Origin: an uncultured Prevotellaceae bacterium | Lineage (GTDB): Bacteria; Bacteroidota; Bacteroidia; Bacteroidales; Bacteroidaceae | Length of the DNA: 64,000 nucleotides | NCBI GenBank assembly: GCA_946188395.1 | Contig: CAMHUU010000007.1 | Location: forward strand, 1 to 64,000 | Direction: 5' to 3' | In this document: positions 17,785 to 26,543 of the stretch, one piece after another | How the letters are laid out: every line of letters starts with the position of its first letter | How positions within the stretch are numbered: position 1 is the stretch's first letter | Made by a program: the position numbers and the translations under genes | The notes under the pieces: model-generated | The model's input: only the letters and a program-made list of their open reading frames with translations | Told to the model about the DNA's origin: nothing | Database searches by the model: none

Positions 17785-18210
17785 CTAAAGTTCCTTCTTA
17801 ATTTTCTCAATCATCTCTGCATACTCAGCATCCGAAAGATACACCTTGCCGGGATTCATCTGGAACGTGCCGCCGTAGTCAGGTCCGTCGACATACTTCG
17901 GAGCCAGGTGGAAATGCAGATGCGAAAGCTTGTCGCTATAGGCACCGTAGTTGATTTTCTCGGGGTTGAAAGCCTTCTGCATGGCACGGGTCACGCGGGC
18001 CACATCAGCCATGAAGGCGTTACGGTCGTCGTCCGACAACTCGTTCAGGTCGTTCACGTGGTCCTTATAAGCCACGAGGCAACGACCGCGATAGGTCTGC
18101 TCTTTAAACAGGAACGCGCGAGACACTGACAGCTCGCAGATTTCAATCATCAGATCGTGAAGAGTCTGATTGTTAGTGCAATACAAGCACTGTTTGGGGT
18201 CACTTTGCAT
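17785..18210 (-). CDS. HIT family nucleotide-binding protein
   Basis: 141 residues. Histidine triad HLHFHLAP near residue 112 is the nucleotidyl-transfer active site; the N-terminal CLYCTNNQT resembles the zinc-type CxxC lead of some HIT proteins. The family hydrolyses nucleoside phosphoramidates or dinucleotides. It is first in an apparent HIT - DUF1015 - YigZ unit with a TATCTTTGC promoter box 54 nt upstream. Substrate not determinable. Confidence 0.9.
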   Translation of the reverse strand: MQSDPKQCLYCTNNQTLHDLMIEICELSVSRAFLFKEQTYRGRCLVAYKDHVNDLNELSDDDRNAFMADVARVTRAMQKAFNPEKINYGAYSDKLSHLHFHLAPKYVDGPDYGGTFQMNPGKVYLSDAEYAEMIEKIKKEL

Positions 18211-18264
18211 AATAGATTACGTTTTATTTGTTTTATTATTAATCCGATATCTTACTTACTAAGG

Positions 18265-18273
18265 TGCAAAGAT
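18265..18273 (-). promoter_or_regulatory. -7 box of the HIT/DUF1015/YigZ unit
   Basis: TATCTTTGC on the minus strand, leader about 50 nt. Confidence 0.6.
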
Positions 18274-18437
18274 AGTGATTTTGTTTCATTCTACCGCCAT
18301 TTCGTGCACATATTTAAATGTATTTAGTTAATGACCTGCTACGAAGGCTTGTTTTTCATTAAGGCCGGAGGAGGTAAAAAGACCCGACCTGGCAGGGATT
18401 CAGGCGGGATGTAGCAAGGAGCGAGAGGCAGGGTAAC

Positions 18438-18530
18438 TAATTTGCCCCGCCCGTGGCAAATTGTTGCGGCGGGCGGGGCAATATCTTGTGGCGGCCGTGC
18501 GAAAGTCTTGCGGCGGTCGCCAAAAGACTT
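18438..18530. repeat. Cluster of GC-rich nested palindromes in a 450-bp intergenic region
   Basis: Within the gene-free stretch 18274-18662 four palindromic units follow each other: AATTTGCC/GGCAAATT (18439-18462); an 18-nt arm pair TTGCCCCGCCCGTGGCAA and its near-complement with a 4-nt loop (18442-18481, 16 of 18 paired); a weaker unit around TGGCGGCC (18484-18504); and AAGTCTT/AAGACTT around GGCGGTCGCC (18503-18530). All share a GGCGG core with AT-rich arms. The rest of the stretch (purine-rich GC block 18350-18435, AT-rich ends) shows no gene. Looks like a REP/BIME-type extragenic element. Confidence 0.75.
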
Positions 18531-18662
18531 GACTTCTAGGCATTTTGACATAGCCTGAAAAGACGCTGTAACAGCCTTTTCTAGATGCAAAGATACAAAA
18601 AAAATCGCAGAAATGCAAGTTTTTGGGCGTTTTTCTTCTTTCAAATAATATGGTTATAAGAA

Positions 18663-20081
18663 CTATTCCCAGCATTCCAATTCGTGCTCGATTTCGGGCA
18701 ACTGGCTGCGGTGGAATGTCGGTTCCTTGATGCCGCGACGCCTCTGCTCACGATAGTCGTCCAACAGGCGGAAGGCATATTTCCCTAGAATGATGATGGC
18801 AACGAGGTTGCAGGCCGTCAGGAAAGCCATGAACAGGTCGACGATGTTCCACACCAGTTCGAAGCTGGCCAAAGCGCCGAACATGACCATGACGCCGCCC
18901 GAGAGGATGCGATAGACGGTCATCACCGTCGCGTTGGGGGTGATGAAGCGGATGTTCGCCTCGCCGTAATAGTAGTTGCCGATGATGCTGGAGAAGGCAA
19001 ATAGGAAGATGGCTATGGCGATGAATACGGGTCCTGTGGCGCCGATTTCCGACTGCAGCGCCGACTGGGTAAGCATGATGCCGTTCAGCTCAGGAACATT
19101 GTAGAGTCCACTGATGAGGATGATGAACGCCGTACACGAACACACCAACAACGTGTCGGTAAACACGCCCAGCGCCTGAATCAGTCCCTGCTTCACGGGG
19201 TGGCTGACGCTGGCTGTCGCAGCCACATTAGGAGCACTGCCTTCGCCGGCCTCGTTGCTGAACAGGCCTCGTTTGATGCCCATCATAATCGTTGCTCCCA
19301 GGGCACCGCCAGCAACTTTGTCGAAGCCGAAAGCATCCATAATGATTACTTTTATGACATGCGGTATCAGCGTGATATTCAGTGCGATAACAATAATGGC
19401 CAATATCAGGTACCCGATGGCCATGAGTGGTACCAGAATGGCACAGACATGGGCAATGCGCTGAATGCCGCCGAACACGATAAACAGGGCCATAGCAGCC
19501 AGCAAGGCACCTACCCACACCGGCGACCATCCGAAGGCTTCCTGCATGGCTCCGCAGATGGTGTTGGCCTGGATGGAGTTGTTCGACAGGCCGAACTGAC
19601 AGGTGATGAGTATGGCGAAGAGCACCGCCATCCACCGCTTGTGCAGACCGCGCTGGATGTAGTATGCAGGACCGCCGATGAACGAATCCTTGTAGTGCAA
19701 CTTGTAGAGCTGGGCGAGGGTAGACTCGACGAAGGCCGTAGCCGAACCAATGAGCGCGATGAGCCACATCCAGAACACGGCTCCCGGACCGCCTATGGCA
19801 ATGGCCGTTGCCACACCAGCCAGATTGCCCGTCCCCACACGCGTAGCCACCGAGACCGCAAAGGCCTGGAACGACGAAATCGTTTTGTGCTTGGTTTTCT
19901 GACCGGTCATTTCCTCAAGGTTGGATGTTGCCGAATCCGTCAGCAGGCGAAACATCTCACCAATCATCCGGAACTGCACGCCACGTGTCTTCCACGTAAA
20001 CCACAGTCCACACGCCACCAGCACGCCTATCAGCACATAGCCCCAGACGGCATCGTTCAGTTGAGTAATCAGTTCATTCAT
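18663..20081 (-). CDS. Alanine/glycine:cation symporter (AGCS family)
   Basis: 472 residues from the ATG giving MNELITQLNDAVWGYV; upstream in-frame ATG codons lie behind the promoter box. About 10-11 transmembrane helices. AGCS signatures: VATRVGTGNLAGVATAIAIGGPGAVFWMW (about 75-105), GGPAYYIQRGL, and GIKRGLFSNEAGEGSAPNVAATA. Such transporters import alanine, glycine or related amino acids with Na+ or H+. The hydrophilic C terminus (about 20 residues, DYREQRRR...) is short. The promoter box lies 8 nt before the start codon. Confidence 0.92.
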   Translation of the reverse strand: MNELITQLNDAVWGYVLIGVLVACGLWFTWKTRGVQFRMIGEMFRLLTDSATSNLEEMTGQKTKHKTISSFQAFAVSVATRVGTGNLAGVATAIAIGGPGAVFWMWLIALIGSATAFVESTLAQLYKLHYKDSFIGGPAYYIQRGLHKRWMAVLFAILITCQFGLSNNSIQANTICGAMQEAFGWSPVWVGALLAAMALFIVFGGIQRIAHVCAILVPLMAIGYLILAIIVIALNITLIPHVIKVIIMDAFGFDKVAGGALGATIMMGIKRGLFSNEAGEGSAPNVAATASVSHPVKQGLIQALGVFTDTLLVCSCTAFIILISGLYNVPELNGIMLTQSALQSEIGATGPVFIAIAIFLFAFSSIIGNYYYGEANIRFITPNATVMTVYRILSGGVMVMFGALASFELVWNIVDLFMAFLTACNLVAIIILGKYAFRLLDDYREQRRRGIKEPTFHRSQLPEIEHELECWE

Positions 20082-20088
20082 ATCGGTT

Positions 20089-20097
20089 GCAAAGTTA
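20089..20097 (-). promoter_or_regulatory. -7 box of the AGCS transporter promoter
   Basis: TAACTTTGC on the minus strand, ending 7 nt before ATG 20081. It decides the start: the upstream in-frame ATG would not be transcribed. Confidence 0.55.
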
Positions 20098-20142
20098 GAG
20101 AAAATTTCTGAATAAAACGTTGTATGTTTCAAGAATAATTGC

Positions 20143-20151
20143 TATCTTTGC
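20143..20151 (+). promoter_or_regulatory. -7 box of the carboxylesterase promoter
   Basis: TATCTTTGC, about 30 nt upstream of the ATG that begins the signal peptide. Confidence 0.6.
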
Positions 20152-20180
20152 ACAAATTATTCACTACAAATCATAAAACG

Positions 20181-21758
20181 ATGAAAAAGTTCTTGTTTGT
20201 CTTAGTCTTCGGACTCATGGGGTTGGTTATGGTAACTAACGCGCAGCCCTTGTTGAAAACGCATGTGGAAACAGGCGATGTTGAAGGTGTTCTTGATGGC
20301 TCCGATCTGGCTGTTTATAAGGCCATTCCGTATGCTGCTCCGCCTGTTGGCGACCTGCGCTGGAGGGCTCCGCAGCCTGCCAAGGCCTGGGAGGGTGTCC
20401 GGGTGTGCGACACGTTCGGTCCTGTGCCTCCTCAGCCCACACGTCCTGGTCGTATGGAAGACGTGATGAACGAGGACTGCCTGTATCTGGGTATTGCTAC
20501 GCCCGCTAAATCGGCCAGCGACCGCCTGCCCGTGATGGTATGGATTCATGGTGGCGGATTCCAGACCGAGTGGTATGGTGGCGATCTGTGGACCAGTCTG
20601 GCCCGTCGCGGTGTGGTCATCGTCAGCATAGAATACCGCACGGGTGCGCTGGGTTTCATGGCTCATCCTGAACTCAGTAAGGAGTCGCCCGACGGACATT
20701 CCGGCAACTATGGTCTGCTCGACCAGATTTACGCCCTGCAGTGGGTGCAGCGCAACATCGGCAATTTCGGCGGCGATGCCTCGAAGGTGACTATCTTCGG
20801 TGAGTCGGCTGGTGCCATCAGCTGTAGCATGCTGTGTGCCTCGCCATTGGCCAAGGGCTTGTTCCATGGCTGCATCAGTCAGAGCGGTGGCTCGTTCGCC
20901 CCGTGGAACGATCAGCCCCGTGGCTTTGGTATGGATGCTTCGCAGAAGGGCGCCGAGCAGCAGGGACTGGCTTTCCAGAAGCACCTGAAGAAAAAGAATA
21001 TCAAGCAGATGCGTAAGCTGTCTGCCATGGAACTTTGCGACGGCAATGTGGGCTTCGCAGGCTTCTGGCCGTGCGTCGACGGTTATGTCATCTGCGACGA
21101 CCAGTACCGTCTCTATGAGCGCGGCGAATATAATGATGTACCCGTTATTGTAATGACGAACTCGGACGAGGGTGCCCTCTTTACCCCCGGCAACATTAAG
21201 GCCGAGAACTATCAGGCCCAGATGAAAGGCATGTTTGGTGCCTGGGCTGACGAAGCGTTGAAGGTCTATCCTGGACGTACCGACGACGAAGCTTGGCACG
21301 GCAATGCCGATTTCTTCCGCGATATGGGTTTCGCCTGGCCGTCGTTTGCTTGGTTGAACCTGCAGTCGAAGACGGGCAAGAGTGCCGCCTATGCTGCCTA
21401 TCTGGACCAACCGTCTACCGTCAGTTTCTCGCAGGACAAGCGCCGTCGTGGTGTGGCCCATGCCGACGATGTGATGTATCTGGGTAACACCTTCCTCAGT
21501 CAGTCCGACAAATATCCTCACGAAGCCGCTGTGGCCGAAATACTGCAACAGTACTGGGTGAACTTCGCCAAGACGGGCAATCCCAACGGCAAGGGGCTGC
21601 CATACTGGCCGTCGTTCGACGAGTCGAAGCCTACCACGATGCAGTTCAGCAACGGAGCCACGCTGATCATGCGCCCCAACCGCCAGCAGATTGATTTCGT
21701 CGACCGTTATATGAAGGCCAAGCGCGAAGAAACGGAAAGTTCCCGCCGAGCAAAGTAA
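20181..21758 (+). CDS. Secreted type-B carboxylesterase
   Basis: 525 residues from the ATG of MKKFLFVLVFGLMGLVMVTNAQ, a clear signal peptide. Alpha/beta-hydrolase landmarks: oxyanion-hole VMVWIHGGGFQTEW, nucleophile FGESAGAIS (Ser near residue 209), acid region MTNSDEGALF, and the catalytic His in GVAHADDVMYLGN. The AIPYAAPPVGDLRWRAPQP block and EDCLYLGIATP are typical of the COesterase family. It would hydrolyse esters in the periplasm, perhaps dietary acyl or feruloyl esters (inference). It has its own promoter and a strong downstream terminator, so it is monocistronic. Confidence 0.92.
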   Translation: MKKFLFVLVFGLMGLVMVTNAQPLLKTHVETGDVEGVLDGSDLAVYKAIPYAAPPVGDLRWRAPQPAKAWEGVRVCDTFGPVPPQPTRPGRMEDVMNEDCLYLGIATPAKSASDRLPVMVWIHGGGFQTEWYGGDLWTSLARRGVVIVSIEYRTGALGFMAHPELSKESPDGHSGNYGLLDQIYALQWVQRNIGNFGGDASKVTIFGESAGAISCSMLCASPLAKGLFHGCISQSGGSFAPWNDQPRGFGMDASQKGAEQQGLAFQKHLKKKNIKQMRKLSAMELCDGNVGFAGFWPCVDGYVICDDQYRLYERGEYNDVPVIVMTNSDEGALFTPGNIKAENYQAQMKGMFGAWADEALKVYPGRTDDEAWHGNADFFRDMGFAWPSFAWLNLQSKTGKSAAYAAYLDQPSTVSFSQDKRRRGVAHADDVMYLGNTFLSQSDKYPHEAAVAEILQQYWVNFAKTGNPNGKGLPYWPSFDESKPTTMQFSNGATLIMRPNRQQIDFVDRYMKAKREETESSRRAK

Positions 21759-21763
21759 TCATT

Positions 21764-21800
21764 GAAAACGAAAGAAAAAATGCCATTTTCTTTCGTTTTC
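21764..21800 (+). terminator. Intrinsic terminator after the carboxylesterase
   Basis: Perfect 15-bp inverted repeat GAAAACGAAAGAAAA / TTTTCTTTCGTTTTC with a 7-nt loop, followed by a T-rich run. Confidence 0.8.
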
Positions 21801-21813
21801 TCTTACTTTTTCG

Positions 21814-21821
21814 TAATTTTG
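21814..21821 (+). promoter_or_regulatory. -7 box of the LysM/PorT unit
   Basis: TAATTTTG directly after the preceding terminator, 27 nt before the ATG. Confidence 0.55.
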
Positions 21822-21848
21822 TAGCGCAAAACGCAGAAACAAGTAAAA

Positions 21849-23219
21849 ATGATGAAACAAAAGATGCGATATTTCCTGTTGCTGGCGGTGGCTTCGTTTG
21901 TGACCGAAACCGCGCTGGCACAACAGGTTTTCAAGGATTTACACGAGGTCAAGCGCAAGGAAACACTTTTCGGCATCGCCCGTGAAAATGGGCTGACCGT
22001 GCAGGAACTGATTGATGCCAATCCGGAGATGAACACCCCTGGCTACGAGTTGAAAAAAGGTGACGTCATCAAGATTCCCTTTCCTAAAGGCAAGGAACCC
22101 AAGGACAATGTCAACGTGATGGCCGAGTCGCCCGTAACGACAAAGGGCACGACGGATATGCGCAAACGGGCCATCCGTATTGGCGTGATGCTTCCCCTGC
22201 ATACCGAGAATGGCGATGGCAAGCGAATGACGGAATACTACCGTGGCGTGCTGATGGCCTGCGACAGTCTGAAGGCCAACGGCATCTCCACCGATGTGCG
22301 AGCATGGAATGTGCCCGAGAATGCCGACATCCGCACCACGCTGCTGGAACAGCATGTCGCCGACCGCGACCTGATCATCGGTCCGTTGTATACCAAGCAA
22401 CTGAAGGCTCTGGGCGATTTTGCCCTGCGCAACAACATCAGAGTGCTCATCCCCTTCAGCATTAATTCCACCGAGGTCTACGACAACAGCAACCTCTTTC
22501 AGGTGTACCAGAACGGCAACACGCTGAACGAATCGTACGCCTTCCGCTACTACCAGCGCTACAAGGACTACCACACCATCCTCATCGACTGCAACGATAC
22601 GACGAGTACCAAGGGCGGTTTCACGTCGACGCTGCGCCGGAAGCTCGAGCAGGAGGGACTGGTCTATTCAATTACCAATCTGCGCTCCAGCGAGGCCATG
22701 TTCAAAAAGTGCTTCTCGACCACCCAGCCCAATGTCGTCGTGCTCAATACGAGCCGCTCGACGGAACTTAACGTGGTTTTTGCCAAGCTCAACGGTCTGC
22801 TCATGACCAATCCTGGACTCAAGATTTCGGTGTTCGGATACACCGAGTGGCTCATGTACACCCGCCAGCATCTCGACAATTTCTATAAGTTCGACGTCTG
22901 CGTGCCCACCACCTATTACATGGATCCGCTGGCACCGCGCACCGCACGCTTCAAGCAGAAATACCGCTGGAATTTCCATCAGGACATGCAGAACTACCAC
23001 GCCAAATATGCCGCAACGGGCTTCGACCACGCCTATTTCTTCATCAAGGGCCTCCACCTGTATGGCGACAAGTTTACCGGTGCTTCCGGCATGGTGGGCT
23101 ATACGCCGTTGCAGAATCCGCTGAACTTCGAGCGCATCGGCAACGGAGGTTTGATGAACCGTCAAGTCATGTTCGTACACTACATGCCTGAACAGCGTGT
23201 CGAAACGCTTAAATTCTGA
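21849..23219 (+). CDS. LysM domain protein with periplasmic-binding-type (LpoA-like) domain
   Basis: 456 residues. Signal peptide (MMKQKMRYFLLLAVASFVTETALA), one LysM repeat for peptidoglycan binding (about 30-77, HEVKRKETLFGIARENGLTVQELIDANPE), then a large periplasmic-binding-protein fold (about 100-440; IRIGVMLPLHTENGDGKRMTEYYRGVLMACDSL and DLIIGPLYTKQLKALGDFA). This arrangement resembles PBP activator LpoA-type or branched-chain amino-acid binding domains tethered to the wall. No permease is adjacent. Its TGA overlaps the ATG of the next gene (TGATG). Confidence 0.85.
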   Translation: MMKQKMRYFLLLAVASFVTETALAQQVFKDLHEVKRKETLFGIARENGLTVQELIDANPEMNTPGYELKKGDVIKIPFPKGKEPKDNVNVMAESPVTTKGTTDMRKRAIRIGVMLPLHTENGDGKRMTEYYRGVLMACDSLKANGISTDVRAWNVPENADIRTTLLEQHVADRDLIIGPLYTKQLKALGDFALRNNIRVLIPFSINSTEVYDNSNLFQVYQNGNTLNESYAFRYYQRYKDYHTILIDCNDTTSTKGGFTSTLRRKLEQEGLVYSITNLRSSEAMFKKCFSTTQPNVVVLNTSRSTELNVVFAKLNGLLMTNPGLKISVFGYTEWLMYTRQHLDNFYKFDVCVPTTYYMDPLAPRTARFKQKYRWNFHQDMQNYHAKYAATGFDHAYFFIKGLHLYGDKFTGASGMVGYTPLQNPLNFERIGNGGLMNRQVMFVHYMPEQRVETLKF

Positions 23220-23983
23220 TGCTGGCTATGAGAAAACTACTGATACTGCTGATGCTGGCTCCGCTGGCGCTGAAGGCGCAGGTGGGCGAATACCGCACCG
23301 ACTTTGCCGTGGGTGTCAATGGCGGCTACATGATGAACAAGATCTCTTTCCAGCCTGACGTGCCTCAAAACATGATGGGCGGACTCACCGGTGGTTTGTC
23401 GTTGCGTTACACTTGCGAGAAGTATTTCAAGAGCATCTGTGCCATCGTCGCCGAGGTGAACTACGCCCAGATGGGTTGGAAGGAAAACATCGAGGACAAC
23501 AACAACGAGCCCGTCTATTATGTCGACGATACCGAGAAGCAGAATCCGCTGTTCTACGAGCGTCGCATCAACTACATTCAGATTCCCGTCATGGCCCGGT
23601 TAGGGTGGGGGCGTGAACGAAAGGGATTCCAGGCCTTCTTCCAGATCGGTCCGCAAATAGGTATCTATTTGAATGAGTCTACCACCACCAATTTGGAAGA
23701 TAATCGCGCCACTCAAACCAAGCGTTCGTCGGTAGTCGTGGCACAGGAATTTATGCCCGTCGAGAAGAAGTTCGACTACGGCATCGCCGGAGGTGCAGGC
23801 ATTGAGTTCTCGCATCCCAAGGTAGGACATTTTCTGCTCGAAGGCCGTTATTATTTCGGCTTGGGCAACATCTATGGCAACACGAAACAAGATTATTTCG
23901 GCAAGTCGAACCACGGAACCATCGTCATCAAGATGAGCTATCTGTTCGACATCATCCGAACGAAAAACGACAAAATTAAATAA
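23219..23983 (+). CDS. PorT-like outer-membrane beta-barrel protein
   Basis: 254 residues from the overlapping ATG, or 251 from the ATG at 23228 that directly opens the signal peptide MRKLLILLMLAPLALKAQ. Beta-barrel pattern of the PorT/OMP_b-brl_2 family: FAVGVNGGYMMNKISF, GGLTGGLSLRYTCEKYF, INYIQIPVMARLGWG, FFQIGPQIGIYL and a terminal strand GTIVIKMSYLFDI. Translationally coupled to the LysM protein, so the two may function together at the wall-outer membrane interface (inference). Confidence 0.8.
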   Translation: MLAMRKLLILLMLAPLALKAQVGEYRTDFAVGVNGGYMMNKISFQPDVPQNMMGGLTGGLSLRYTCEKYFKSICAIVAEVNYAQMGWKENIEDNNNEPVYYVDDTEKQNPLFYERRINYIQIPVMARLGWGRERKGFQAFFQIGPQIGIYLNESTTTNLEDNRATQTKRSSVVVAQEFMPVEKKFDYGIAGGAGIEFSHPKVGHFLLEGRYYFGLGNIYGNTKQDYFGKSNHGTIVIKMSYLFDIIRTKNDKIK

Positions 23984-23992
23984 TTAACAACT

Positions 23993-25534
23993 ATGTTTGA
24001 AGGACAACCGAAAGGACTATTTGCGTTGGCACTGGCCAACACGGGCGAGCGCTTTGGTTACTACACCATGCTGGCCGTTTTCGCATTGTTTTTGAGAGCC
24101 AACTACGGATTGTCGCCCGCCCTGGCAGGCACCATCTACAGTGCGTTCCTCATGTTAGTGTATTTCTTCCCGCTCATCGGTGGTATCATGGCCGACAAGT
24201 TCGGCTTTGGCCGCATGGTGACTACGGGTATTATCATCATGTTTGCAGGCTATCTGCTGCTGTCAGTACCCCTTGGTGGCGACATGATGGCACTCATCGT
24301 CATGCTGGCAGCGTTGTTGCTCATCGGCTTTGGCACGGGACTCTTCAAGGGTAACCTGCAAGTCATGGTAGGCGACCTGTACAATGATCCGCAGTATAAG
24401 GACAAGCGCGATTCGGGATTCTCCATCTTCTACATGGCCATTAACATCGGTGCCCTCTTCGCACCCACGGCAGCCATCAAGATCAAAGAGTATGCCGAGA
24501 CGTCGCTGGGCTATTCGTCGAACGACGCCTACCACTTCTCGTTTGCCGTAGCTTGTGCGTCGCTCATCTTGTCTATCGCCATTTATTACATCTTCCGCTC
24601 TACTTTCCGCCACACCGAGGGTGGTACGAAGAAGGATGCCGCTAAAAGTGTGGACAGCGGTTCTGCCGCTGCCGAGGAGCTCTCGAAGGAGGAGACCAAG
24701 CAGCGCATCGTCGCCTTGTGTCTTGTGTTCGCCGTCGTCATCTTCTTCTGGATGGCCTTCCATCAGAACGGTCTCTCGCTGACCTACTTCGCCGACGAGT
24801 TCACCGCTCAGTCTGCCGAGGGTCTGCAGGCCATGTGCTTCAATGTGTGGAACCTCGTAGCAGTCATCTTCATTGTCTACGCCCTGTTCTCGCTGTTCCA
24901 GTCGAAAACGGGTAAGGGTAAGGCCATCTCGGCCGTAATCATTGGTATGGCCGTGTGTTTTCTCTTCCTGTCCTACGATGCTGATGGCAGCATTACCGTT
25001 TCTGCTCCCATCTTCCAGCAGTTTAACCCCTTCTATGTCGTAGCACTCACACCGGTTTCCATGGCCATCTTCGGCTATCTGGCTGCCAAGGGTAAGGAAC
25101 CCTCTGCTCCGCGTAAGATAGCCTACGGTATGATTGTCGCCGCCATTGCCTATGCCCTGATGGCATTTGGCTCCTTCGGACTGCCCATGCCGCAGACTGA
25201 GATTGGTGCTGATGGCAATCCCGTGGCCGTCCATGTGGCCGACGTGACGCCCAACCTGCTTATCATGGTCTACCTAGTGCTTACCTTTGGCGAGCTGTTG
25301 CTGTCGCCCATGGGTATCTCGTTCGTGTCGAAGGTGGCTCCTCCCAAGTATAAGGGAATGATGATGGGTGGCTGGTTCGTGGCTACCGCCATCGGCAACC
25401 AGCTCGTTGTCGTCGGTGGTCTGCTCTGGGGCGCCGTACCCCTCTGGGTATGCTGGAGCGTGTTCCTCGGCGTCTGCCTTGTAGCCGCCGTCTTCATGTT
25501 CGCCATGATGAAACGCCTCGAGAAAGTCTGTTAG
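23993..25534 (+). CDS. Proton-dependent peptide transporter (POT/PTR2 family MFS)
   Basis: 513 residues, about 12-14 transmembrane helices. The POT signature ANTGERFGYYTMLAVFALFLRAN (about 15-37) holds the ExxERFxYY motif for proton coupling; LLIGFGTGLFKGNLQVMVGDLY and FSIFYMAINIGALFAP are the second and third family motifs. It would import di- and tripeptides, consistent with a peptide-using gut or rumen anaerobe. It starts 9 nt after the PorT-like gene. Confidence 0.94.
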   Translation: MFEGQPKGLFALALANTGERFGYYTMLAVFALFLRANYGLSPALAGTIYSAFLMLVYFFPLIGGIMADKFGFGRMVTTGIIIMFAGYLLLSVPLGGDMMALIVMLAALLLIGFGTGLFKGNLQVMVGDLYNDPQYKDKRDSGFSIFYMAINIGALFAPTAAIKIKEYAETSLGYSSNDAYHFSFAVACASLILSIAIYYIFRSTFRHTEGGTKKDAAKSVDSGSAAAEELSKEETKQRIVALCLVFAVVIFFWMAFHQNGLSLTYFADEFTAQSAEGLQAMCFNVWNLVAVIFIVYALFSLFQSKTGKGKAISAVIIGMAVCFLFLSYDADGSITVSAPIFQQFNPFYVVALTPVSMAIFGYLAAKGKEPSAPRKIAYGMIVAAIAYALMAFGSFGLPMPQTEIGADGNPVAVHVADVTPNLLIMVYLVLTFGELLLSPMGISFVSKVAPPKYKGMMMGGWFVATAIGNQLVVVGGLLWGAVPLWVCWSVFLGVCLVAAVFMFAMMKRLEKVC

Positions 25535-25535
25535 C

Positions 25536-25642
25536 GGCATACGGCCTAAATATAAAATATAAAATAAGAAATAGAGAATAGAATTTACTATGCGTAGCAT
25601 TTTGTTTTTTATTTCTTATTTTTTATTTAGCACCGCAGGTGC
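25536..25642. repeat. Facing pair of hairpin/A-rich repeat units around a start codon (locus 1)
   Basis: Left unit: a GC mini-hairpin region followed by CTAAATATAAAATATAAAAT-type sequence up to 25574. Right unit, inverted: 25605-25630 then the hairpin GCACC-GCA-GGTGC (25630-25642). A 13-nt segment AAAATAAGAAATA (25561-25573) is exactly complementary to 25610-25622, placing the ATG at 25590 in the loop. The right unit encodes the signal peptide of the next gene. Confidence 0.75.
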
Positions 25643-26543
25643 GCAATCATTGACGCTCGTCGAGCTGAATTGCGAGAATCTCTTTGATTGCCAACACGAT
25701 ACACTGAAGCAGGACACCGAGTGGTTGCCTGCTTCAGTGCGTAAATGGACCCCCGCACGCTATTGGCGCAAGGTGAACAGCATAGGGCAGGTCATCCTTT
25801 CTTGTCAGGACGAGGGCGTACCCGATCTTGTGGCACTCGTCGAAGTCGAGAACGATACCTGCCTCTTCGACCTCACCCGTCGCTCACTGCTGCGCCATGC
25901 TGGCTACGAATACCTGATGACACAGTCGCCCGACCTCCGCGGCATCGATGTTGCGCTGCTCTACCAACCCATGTCGTTCCGTCCGCTGTGCTGCGACTAT
26001 CTCGAGGTGGAACCCTTGAAGGATATGCGCCCCACACGCGACATCCTCTATGTCCAGGGCGAAACTCCCGATGGCGACACCCTCCACATCTTTGTAGTCC
26101 ATGCACCCAGCCGCTTCGGTGGCGAACGAGCTACGCGTCCCAACCGTCTTCTGGTCATGCAGCACATTGTACAAGTTGTCAACCAGCTGTCGCCAACCGC
26201 CAAGGTCCTCGTCGCTGGCGACTTTAACGACTATGCCGACAGTCCCTCGCTTCAGCTTTTGGAGCATCATGGTCTCTATAACGTTACCCACGGCGTTCAG
26301 GGGTCGCATGGTGCCCAGGGCACTTACCGCTACCAGGGCGAGTGGGAGAGTATTGACCACGTTCTGGTCAGCCAGTCGCTCCGCAACGCAGTCCGTCAGG
26401 TGTTCATCAACGACGCACCCTTCCTCCTCGAGGACGACAAAAAATACGGAGGAGTCAAGCCCCTCCGTACCTTTGTCGGTTATCGTTATCAGCGTGGATT
26501 CAGCGATCACCTGCCGCTGGTCGTCCGCTTTCAGTTCCCGTAA
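25590..26543 (+). CDS. Secreted endonuclease/exonuclease/phosphatase family protein
   Basis: 317 residues. Signal peptide MRSILFFISYFLFSTAGAQ is encoded by an inverted copy of the spacer repeat. EEP-fold landmarks: LTLVELNCENLFD (metal-binding Asn/Glu), DLVALVEVENDTCL, FVVHAPSRFGG, KVLVAGDFNDYADSPS and C-terminal GFSDHLPLVVRF (catalytic His). Members cleave phosphodiesters or phosphomonoesters; a periplasmic nuclease or phosphatase is likely. It ends immediately against the stop codon of the convergent Rid-like gene (no intervening base). Confidence 0.9.
   Translation: MRSILFFISYFLFSTAGAQSLTLVELNCENLFDCQHDTLKQDTEWLPASVRKWTPARYWRKVNSIGQVILSCQDEGVPDLVALVEVENDTCLFDLTRRSLLRHAGYEYLMTQSPDLRGIDVALLYQPMSFRPLCCDYLEVEPLKDMRPTRDILYVQGETPDGDTLHIFVVHAPSRFGGERATRPNRLLVMQHIVQVVNQLSPTAKVLVAGDFNDYADSPSLQLLEHHGLYNVTHGVQGSHGAQGTYRYQGEWESIDHVLVSQSLRNAVRQVFINDAPFLLEDDKKYGGVKPLRTFVGYRYQRGFSDHLPLVVRFQFP

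Noticed and set aside
18339..18675. Small open frames in the GC-rich palindrome region
   Set aside because: Their length comes from GC-rich palindromes with few stops; products are Arg/Pro-rich and unsupported.
24263..25234. Minus-strand 323-codon frame opposite the POT transporter
   Set aside because: Asp/Gly/His-rich shadow of a hydrophobic transporter gene; no promoter or family.
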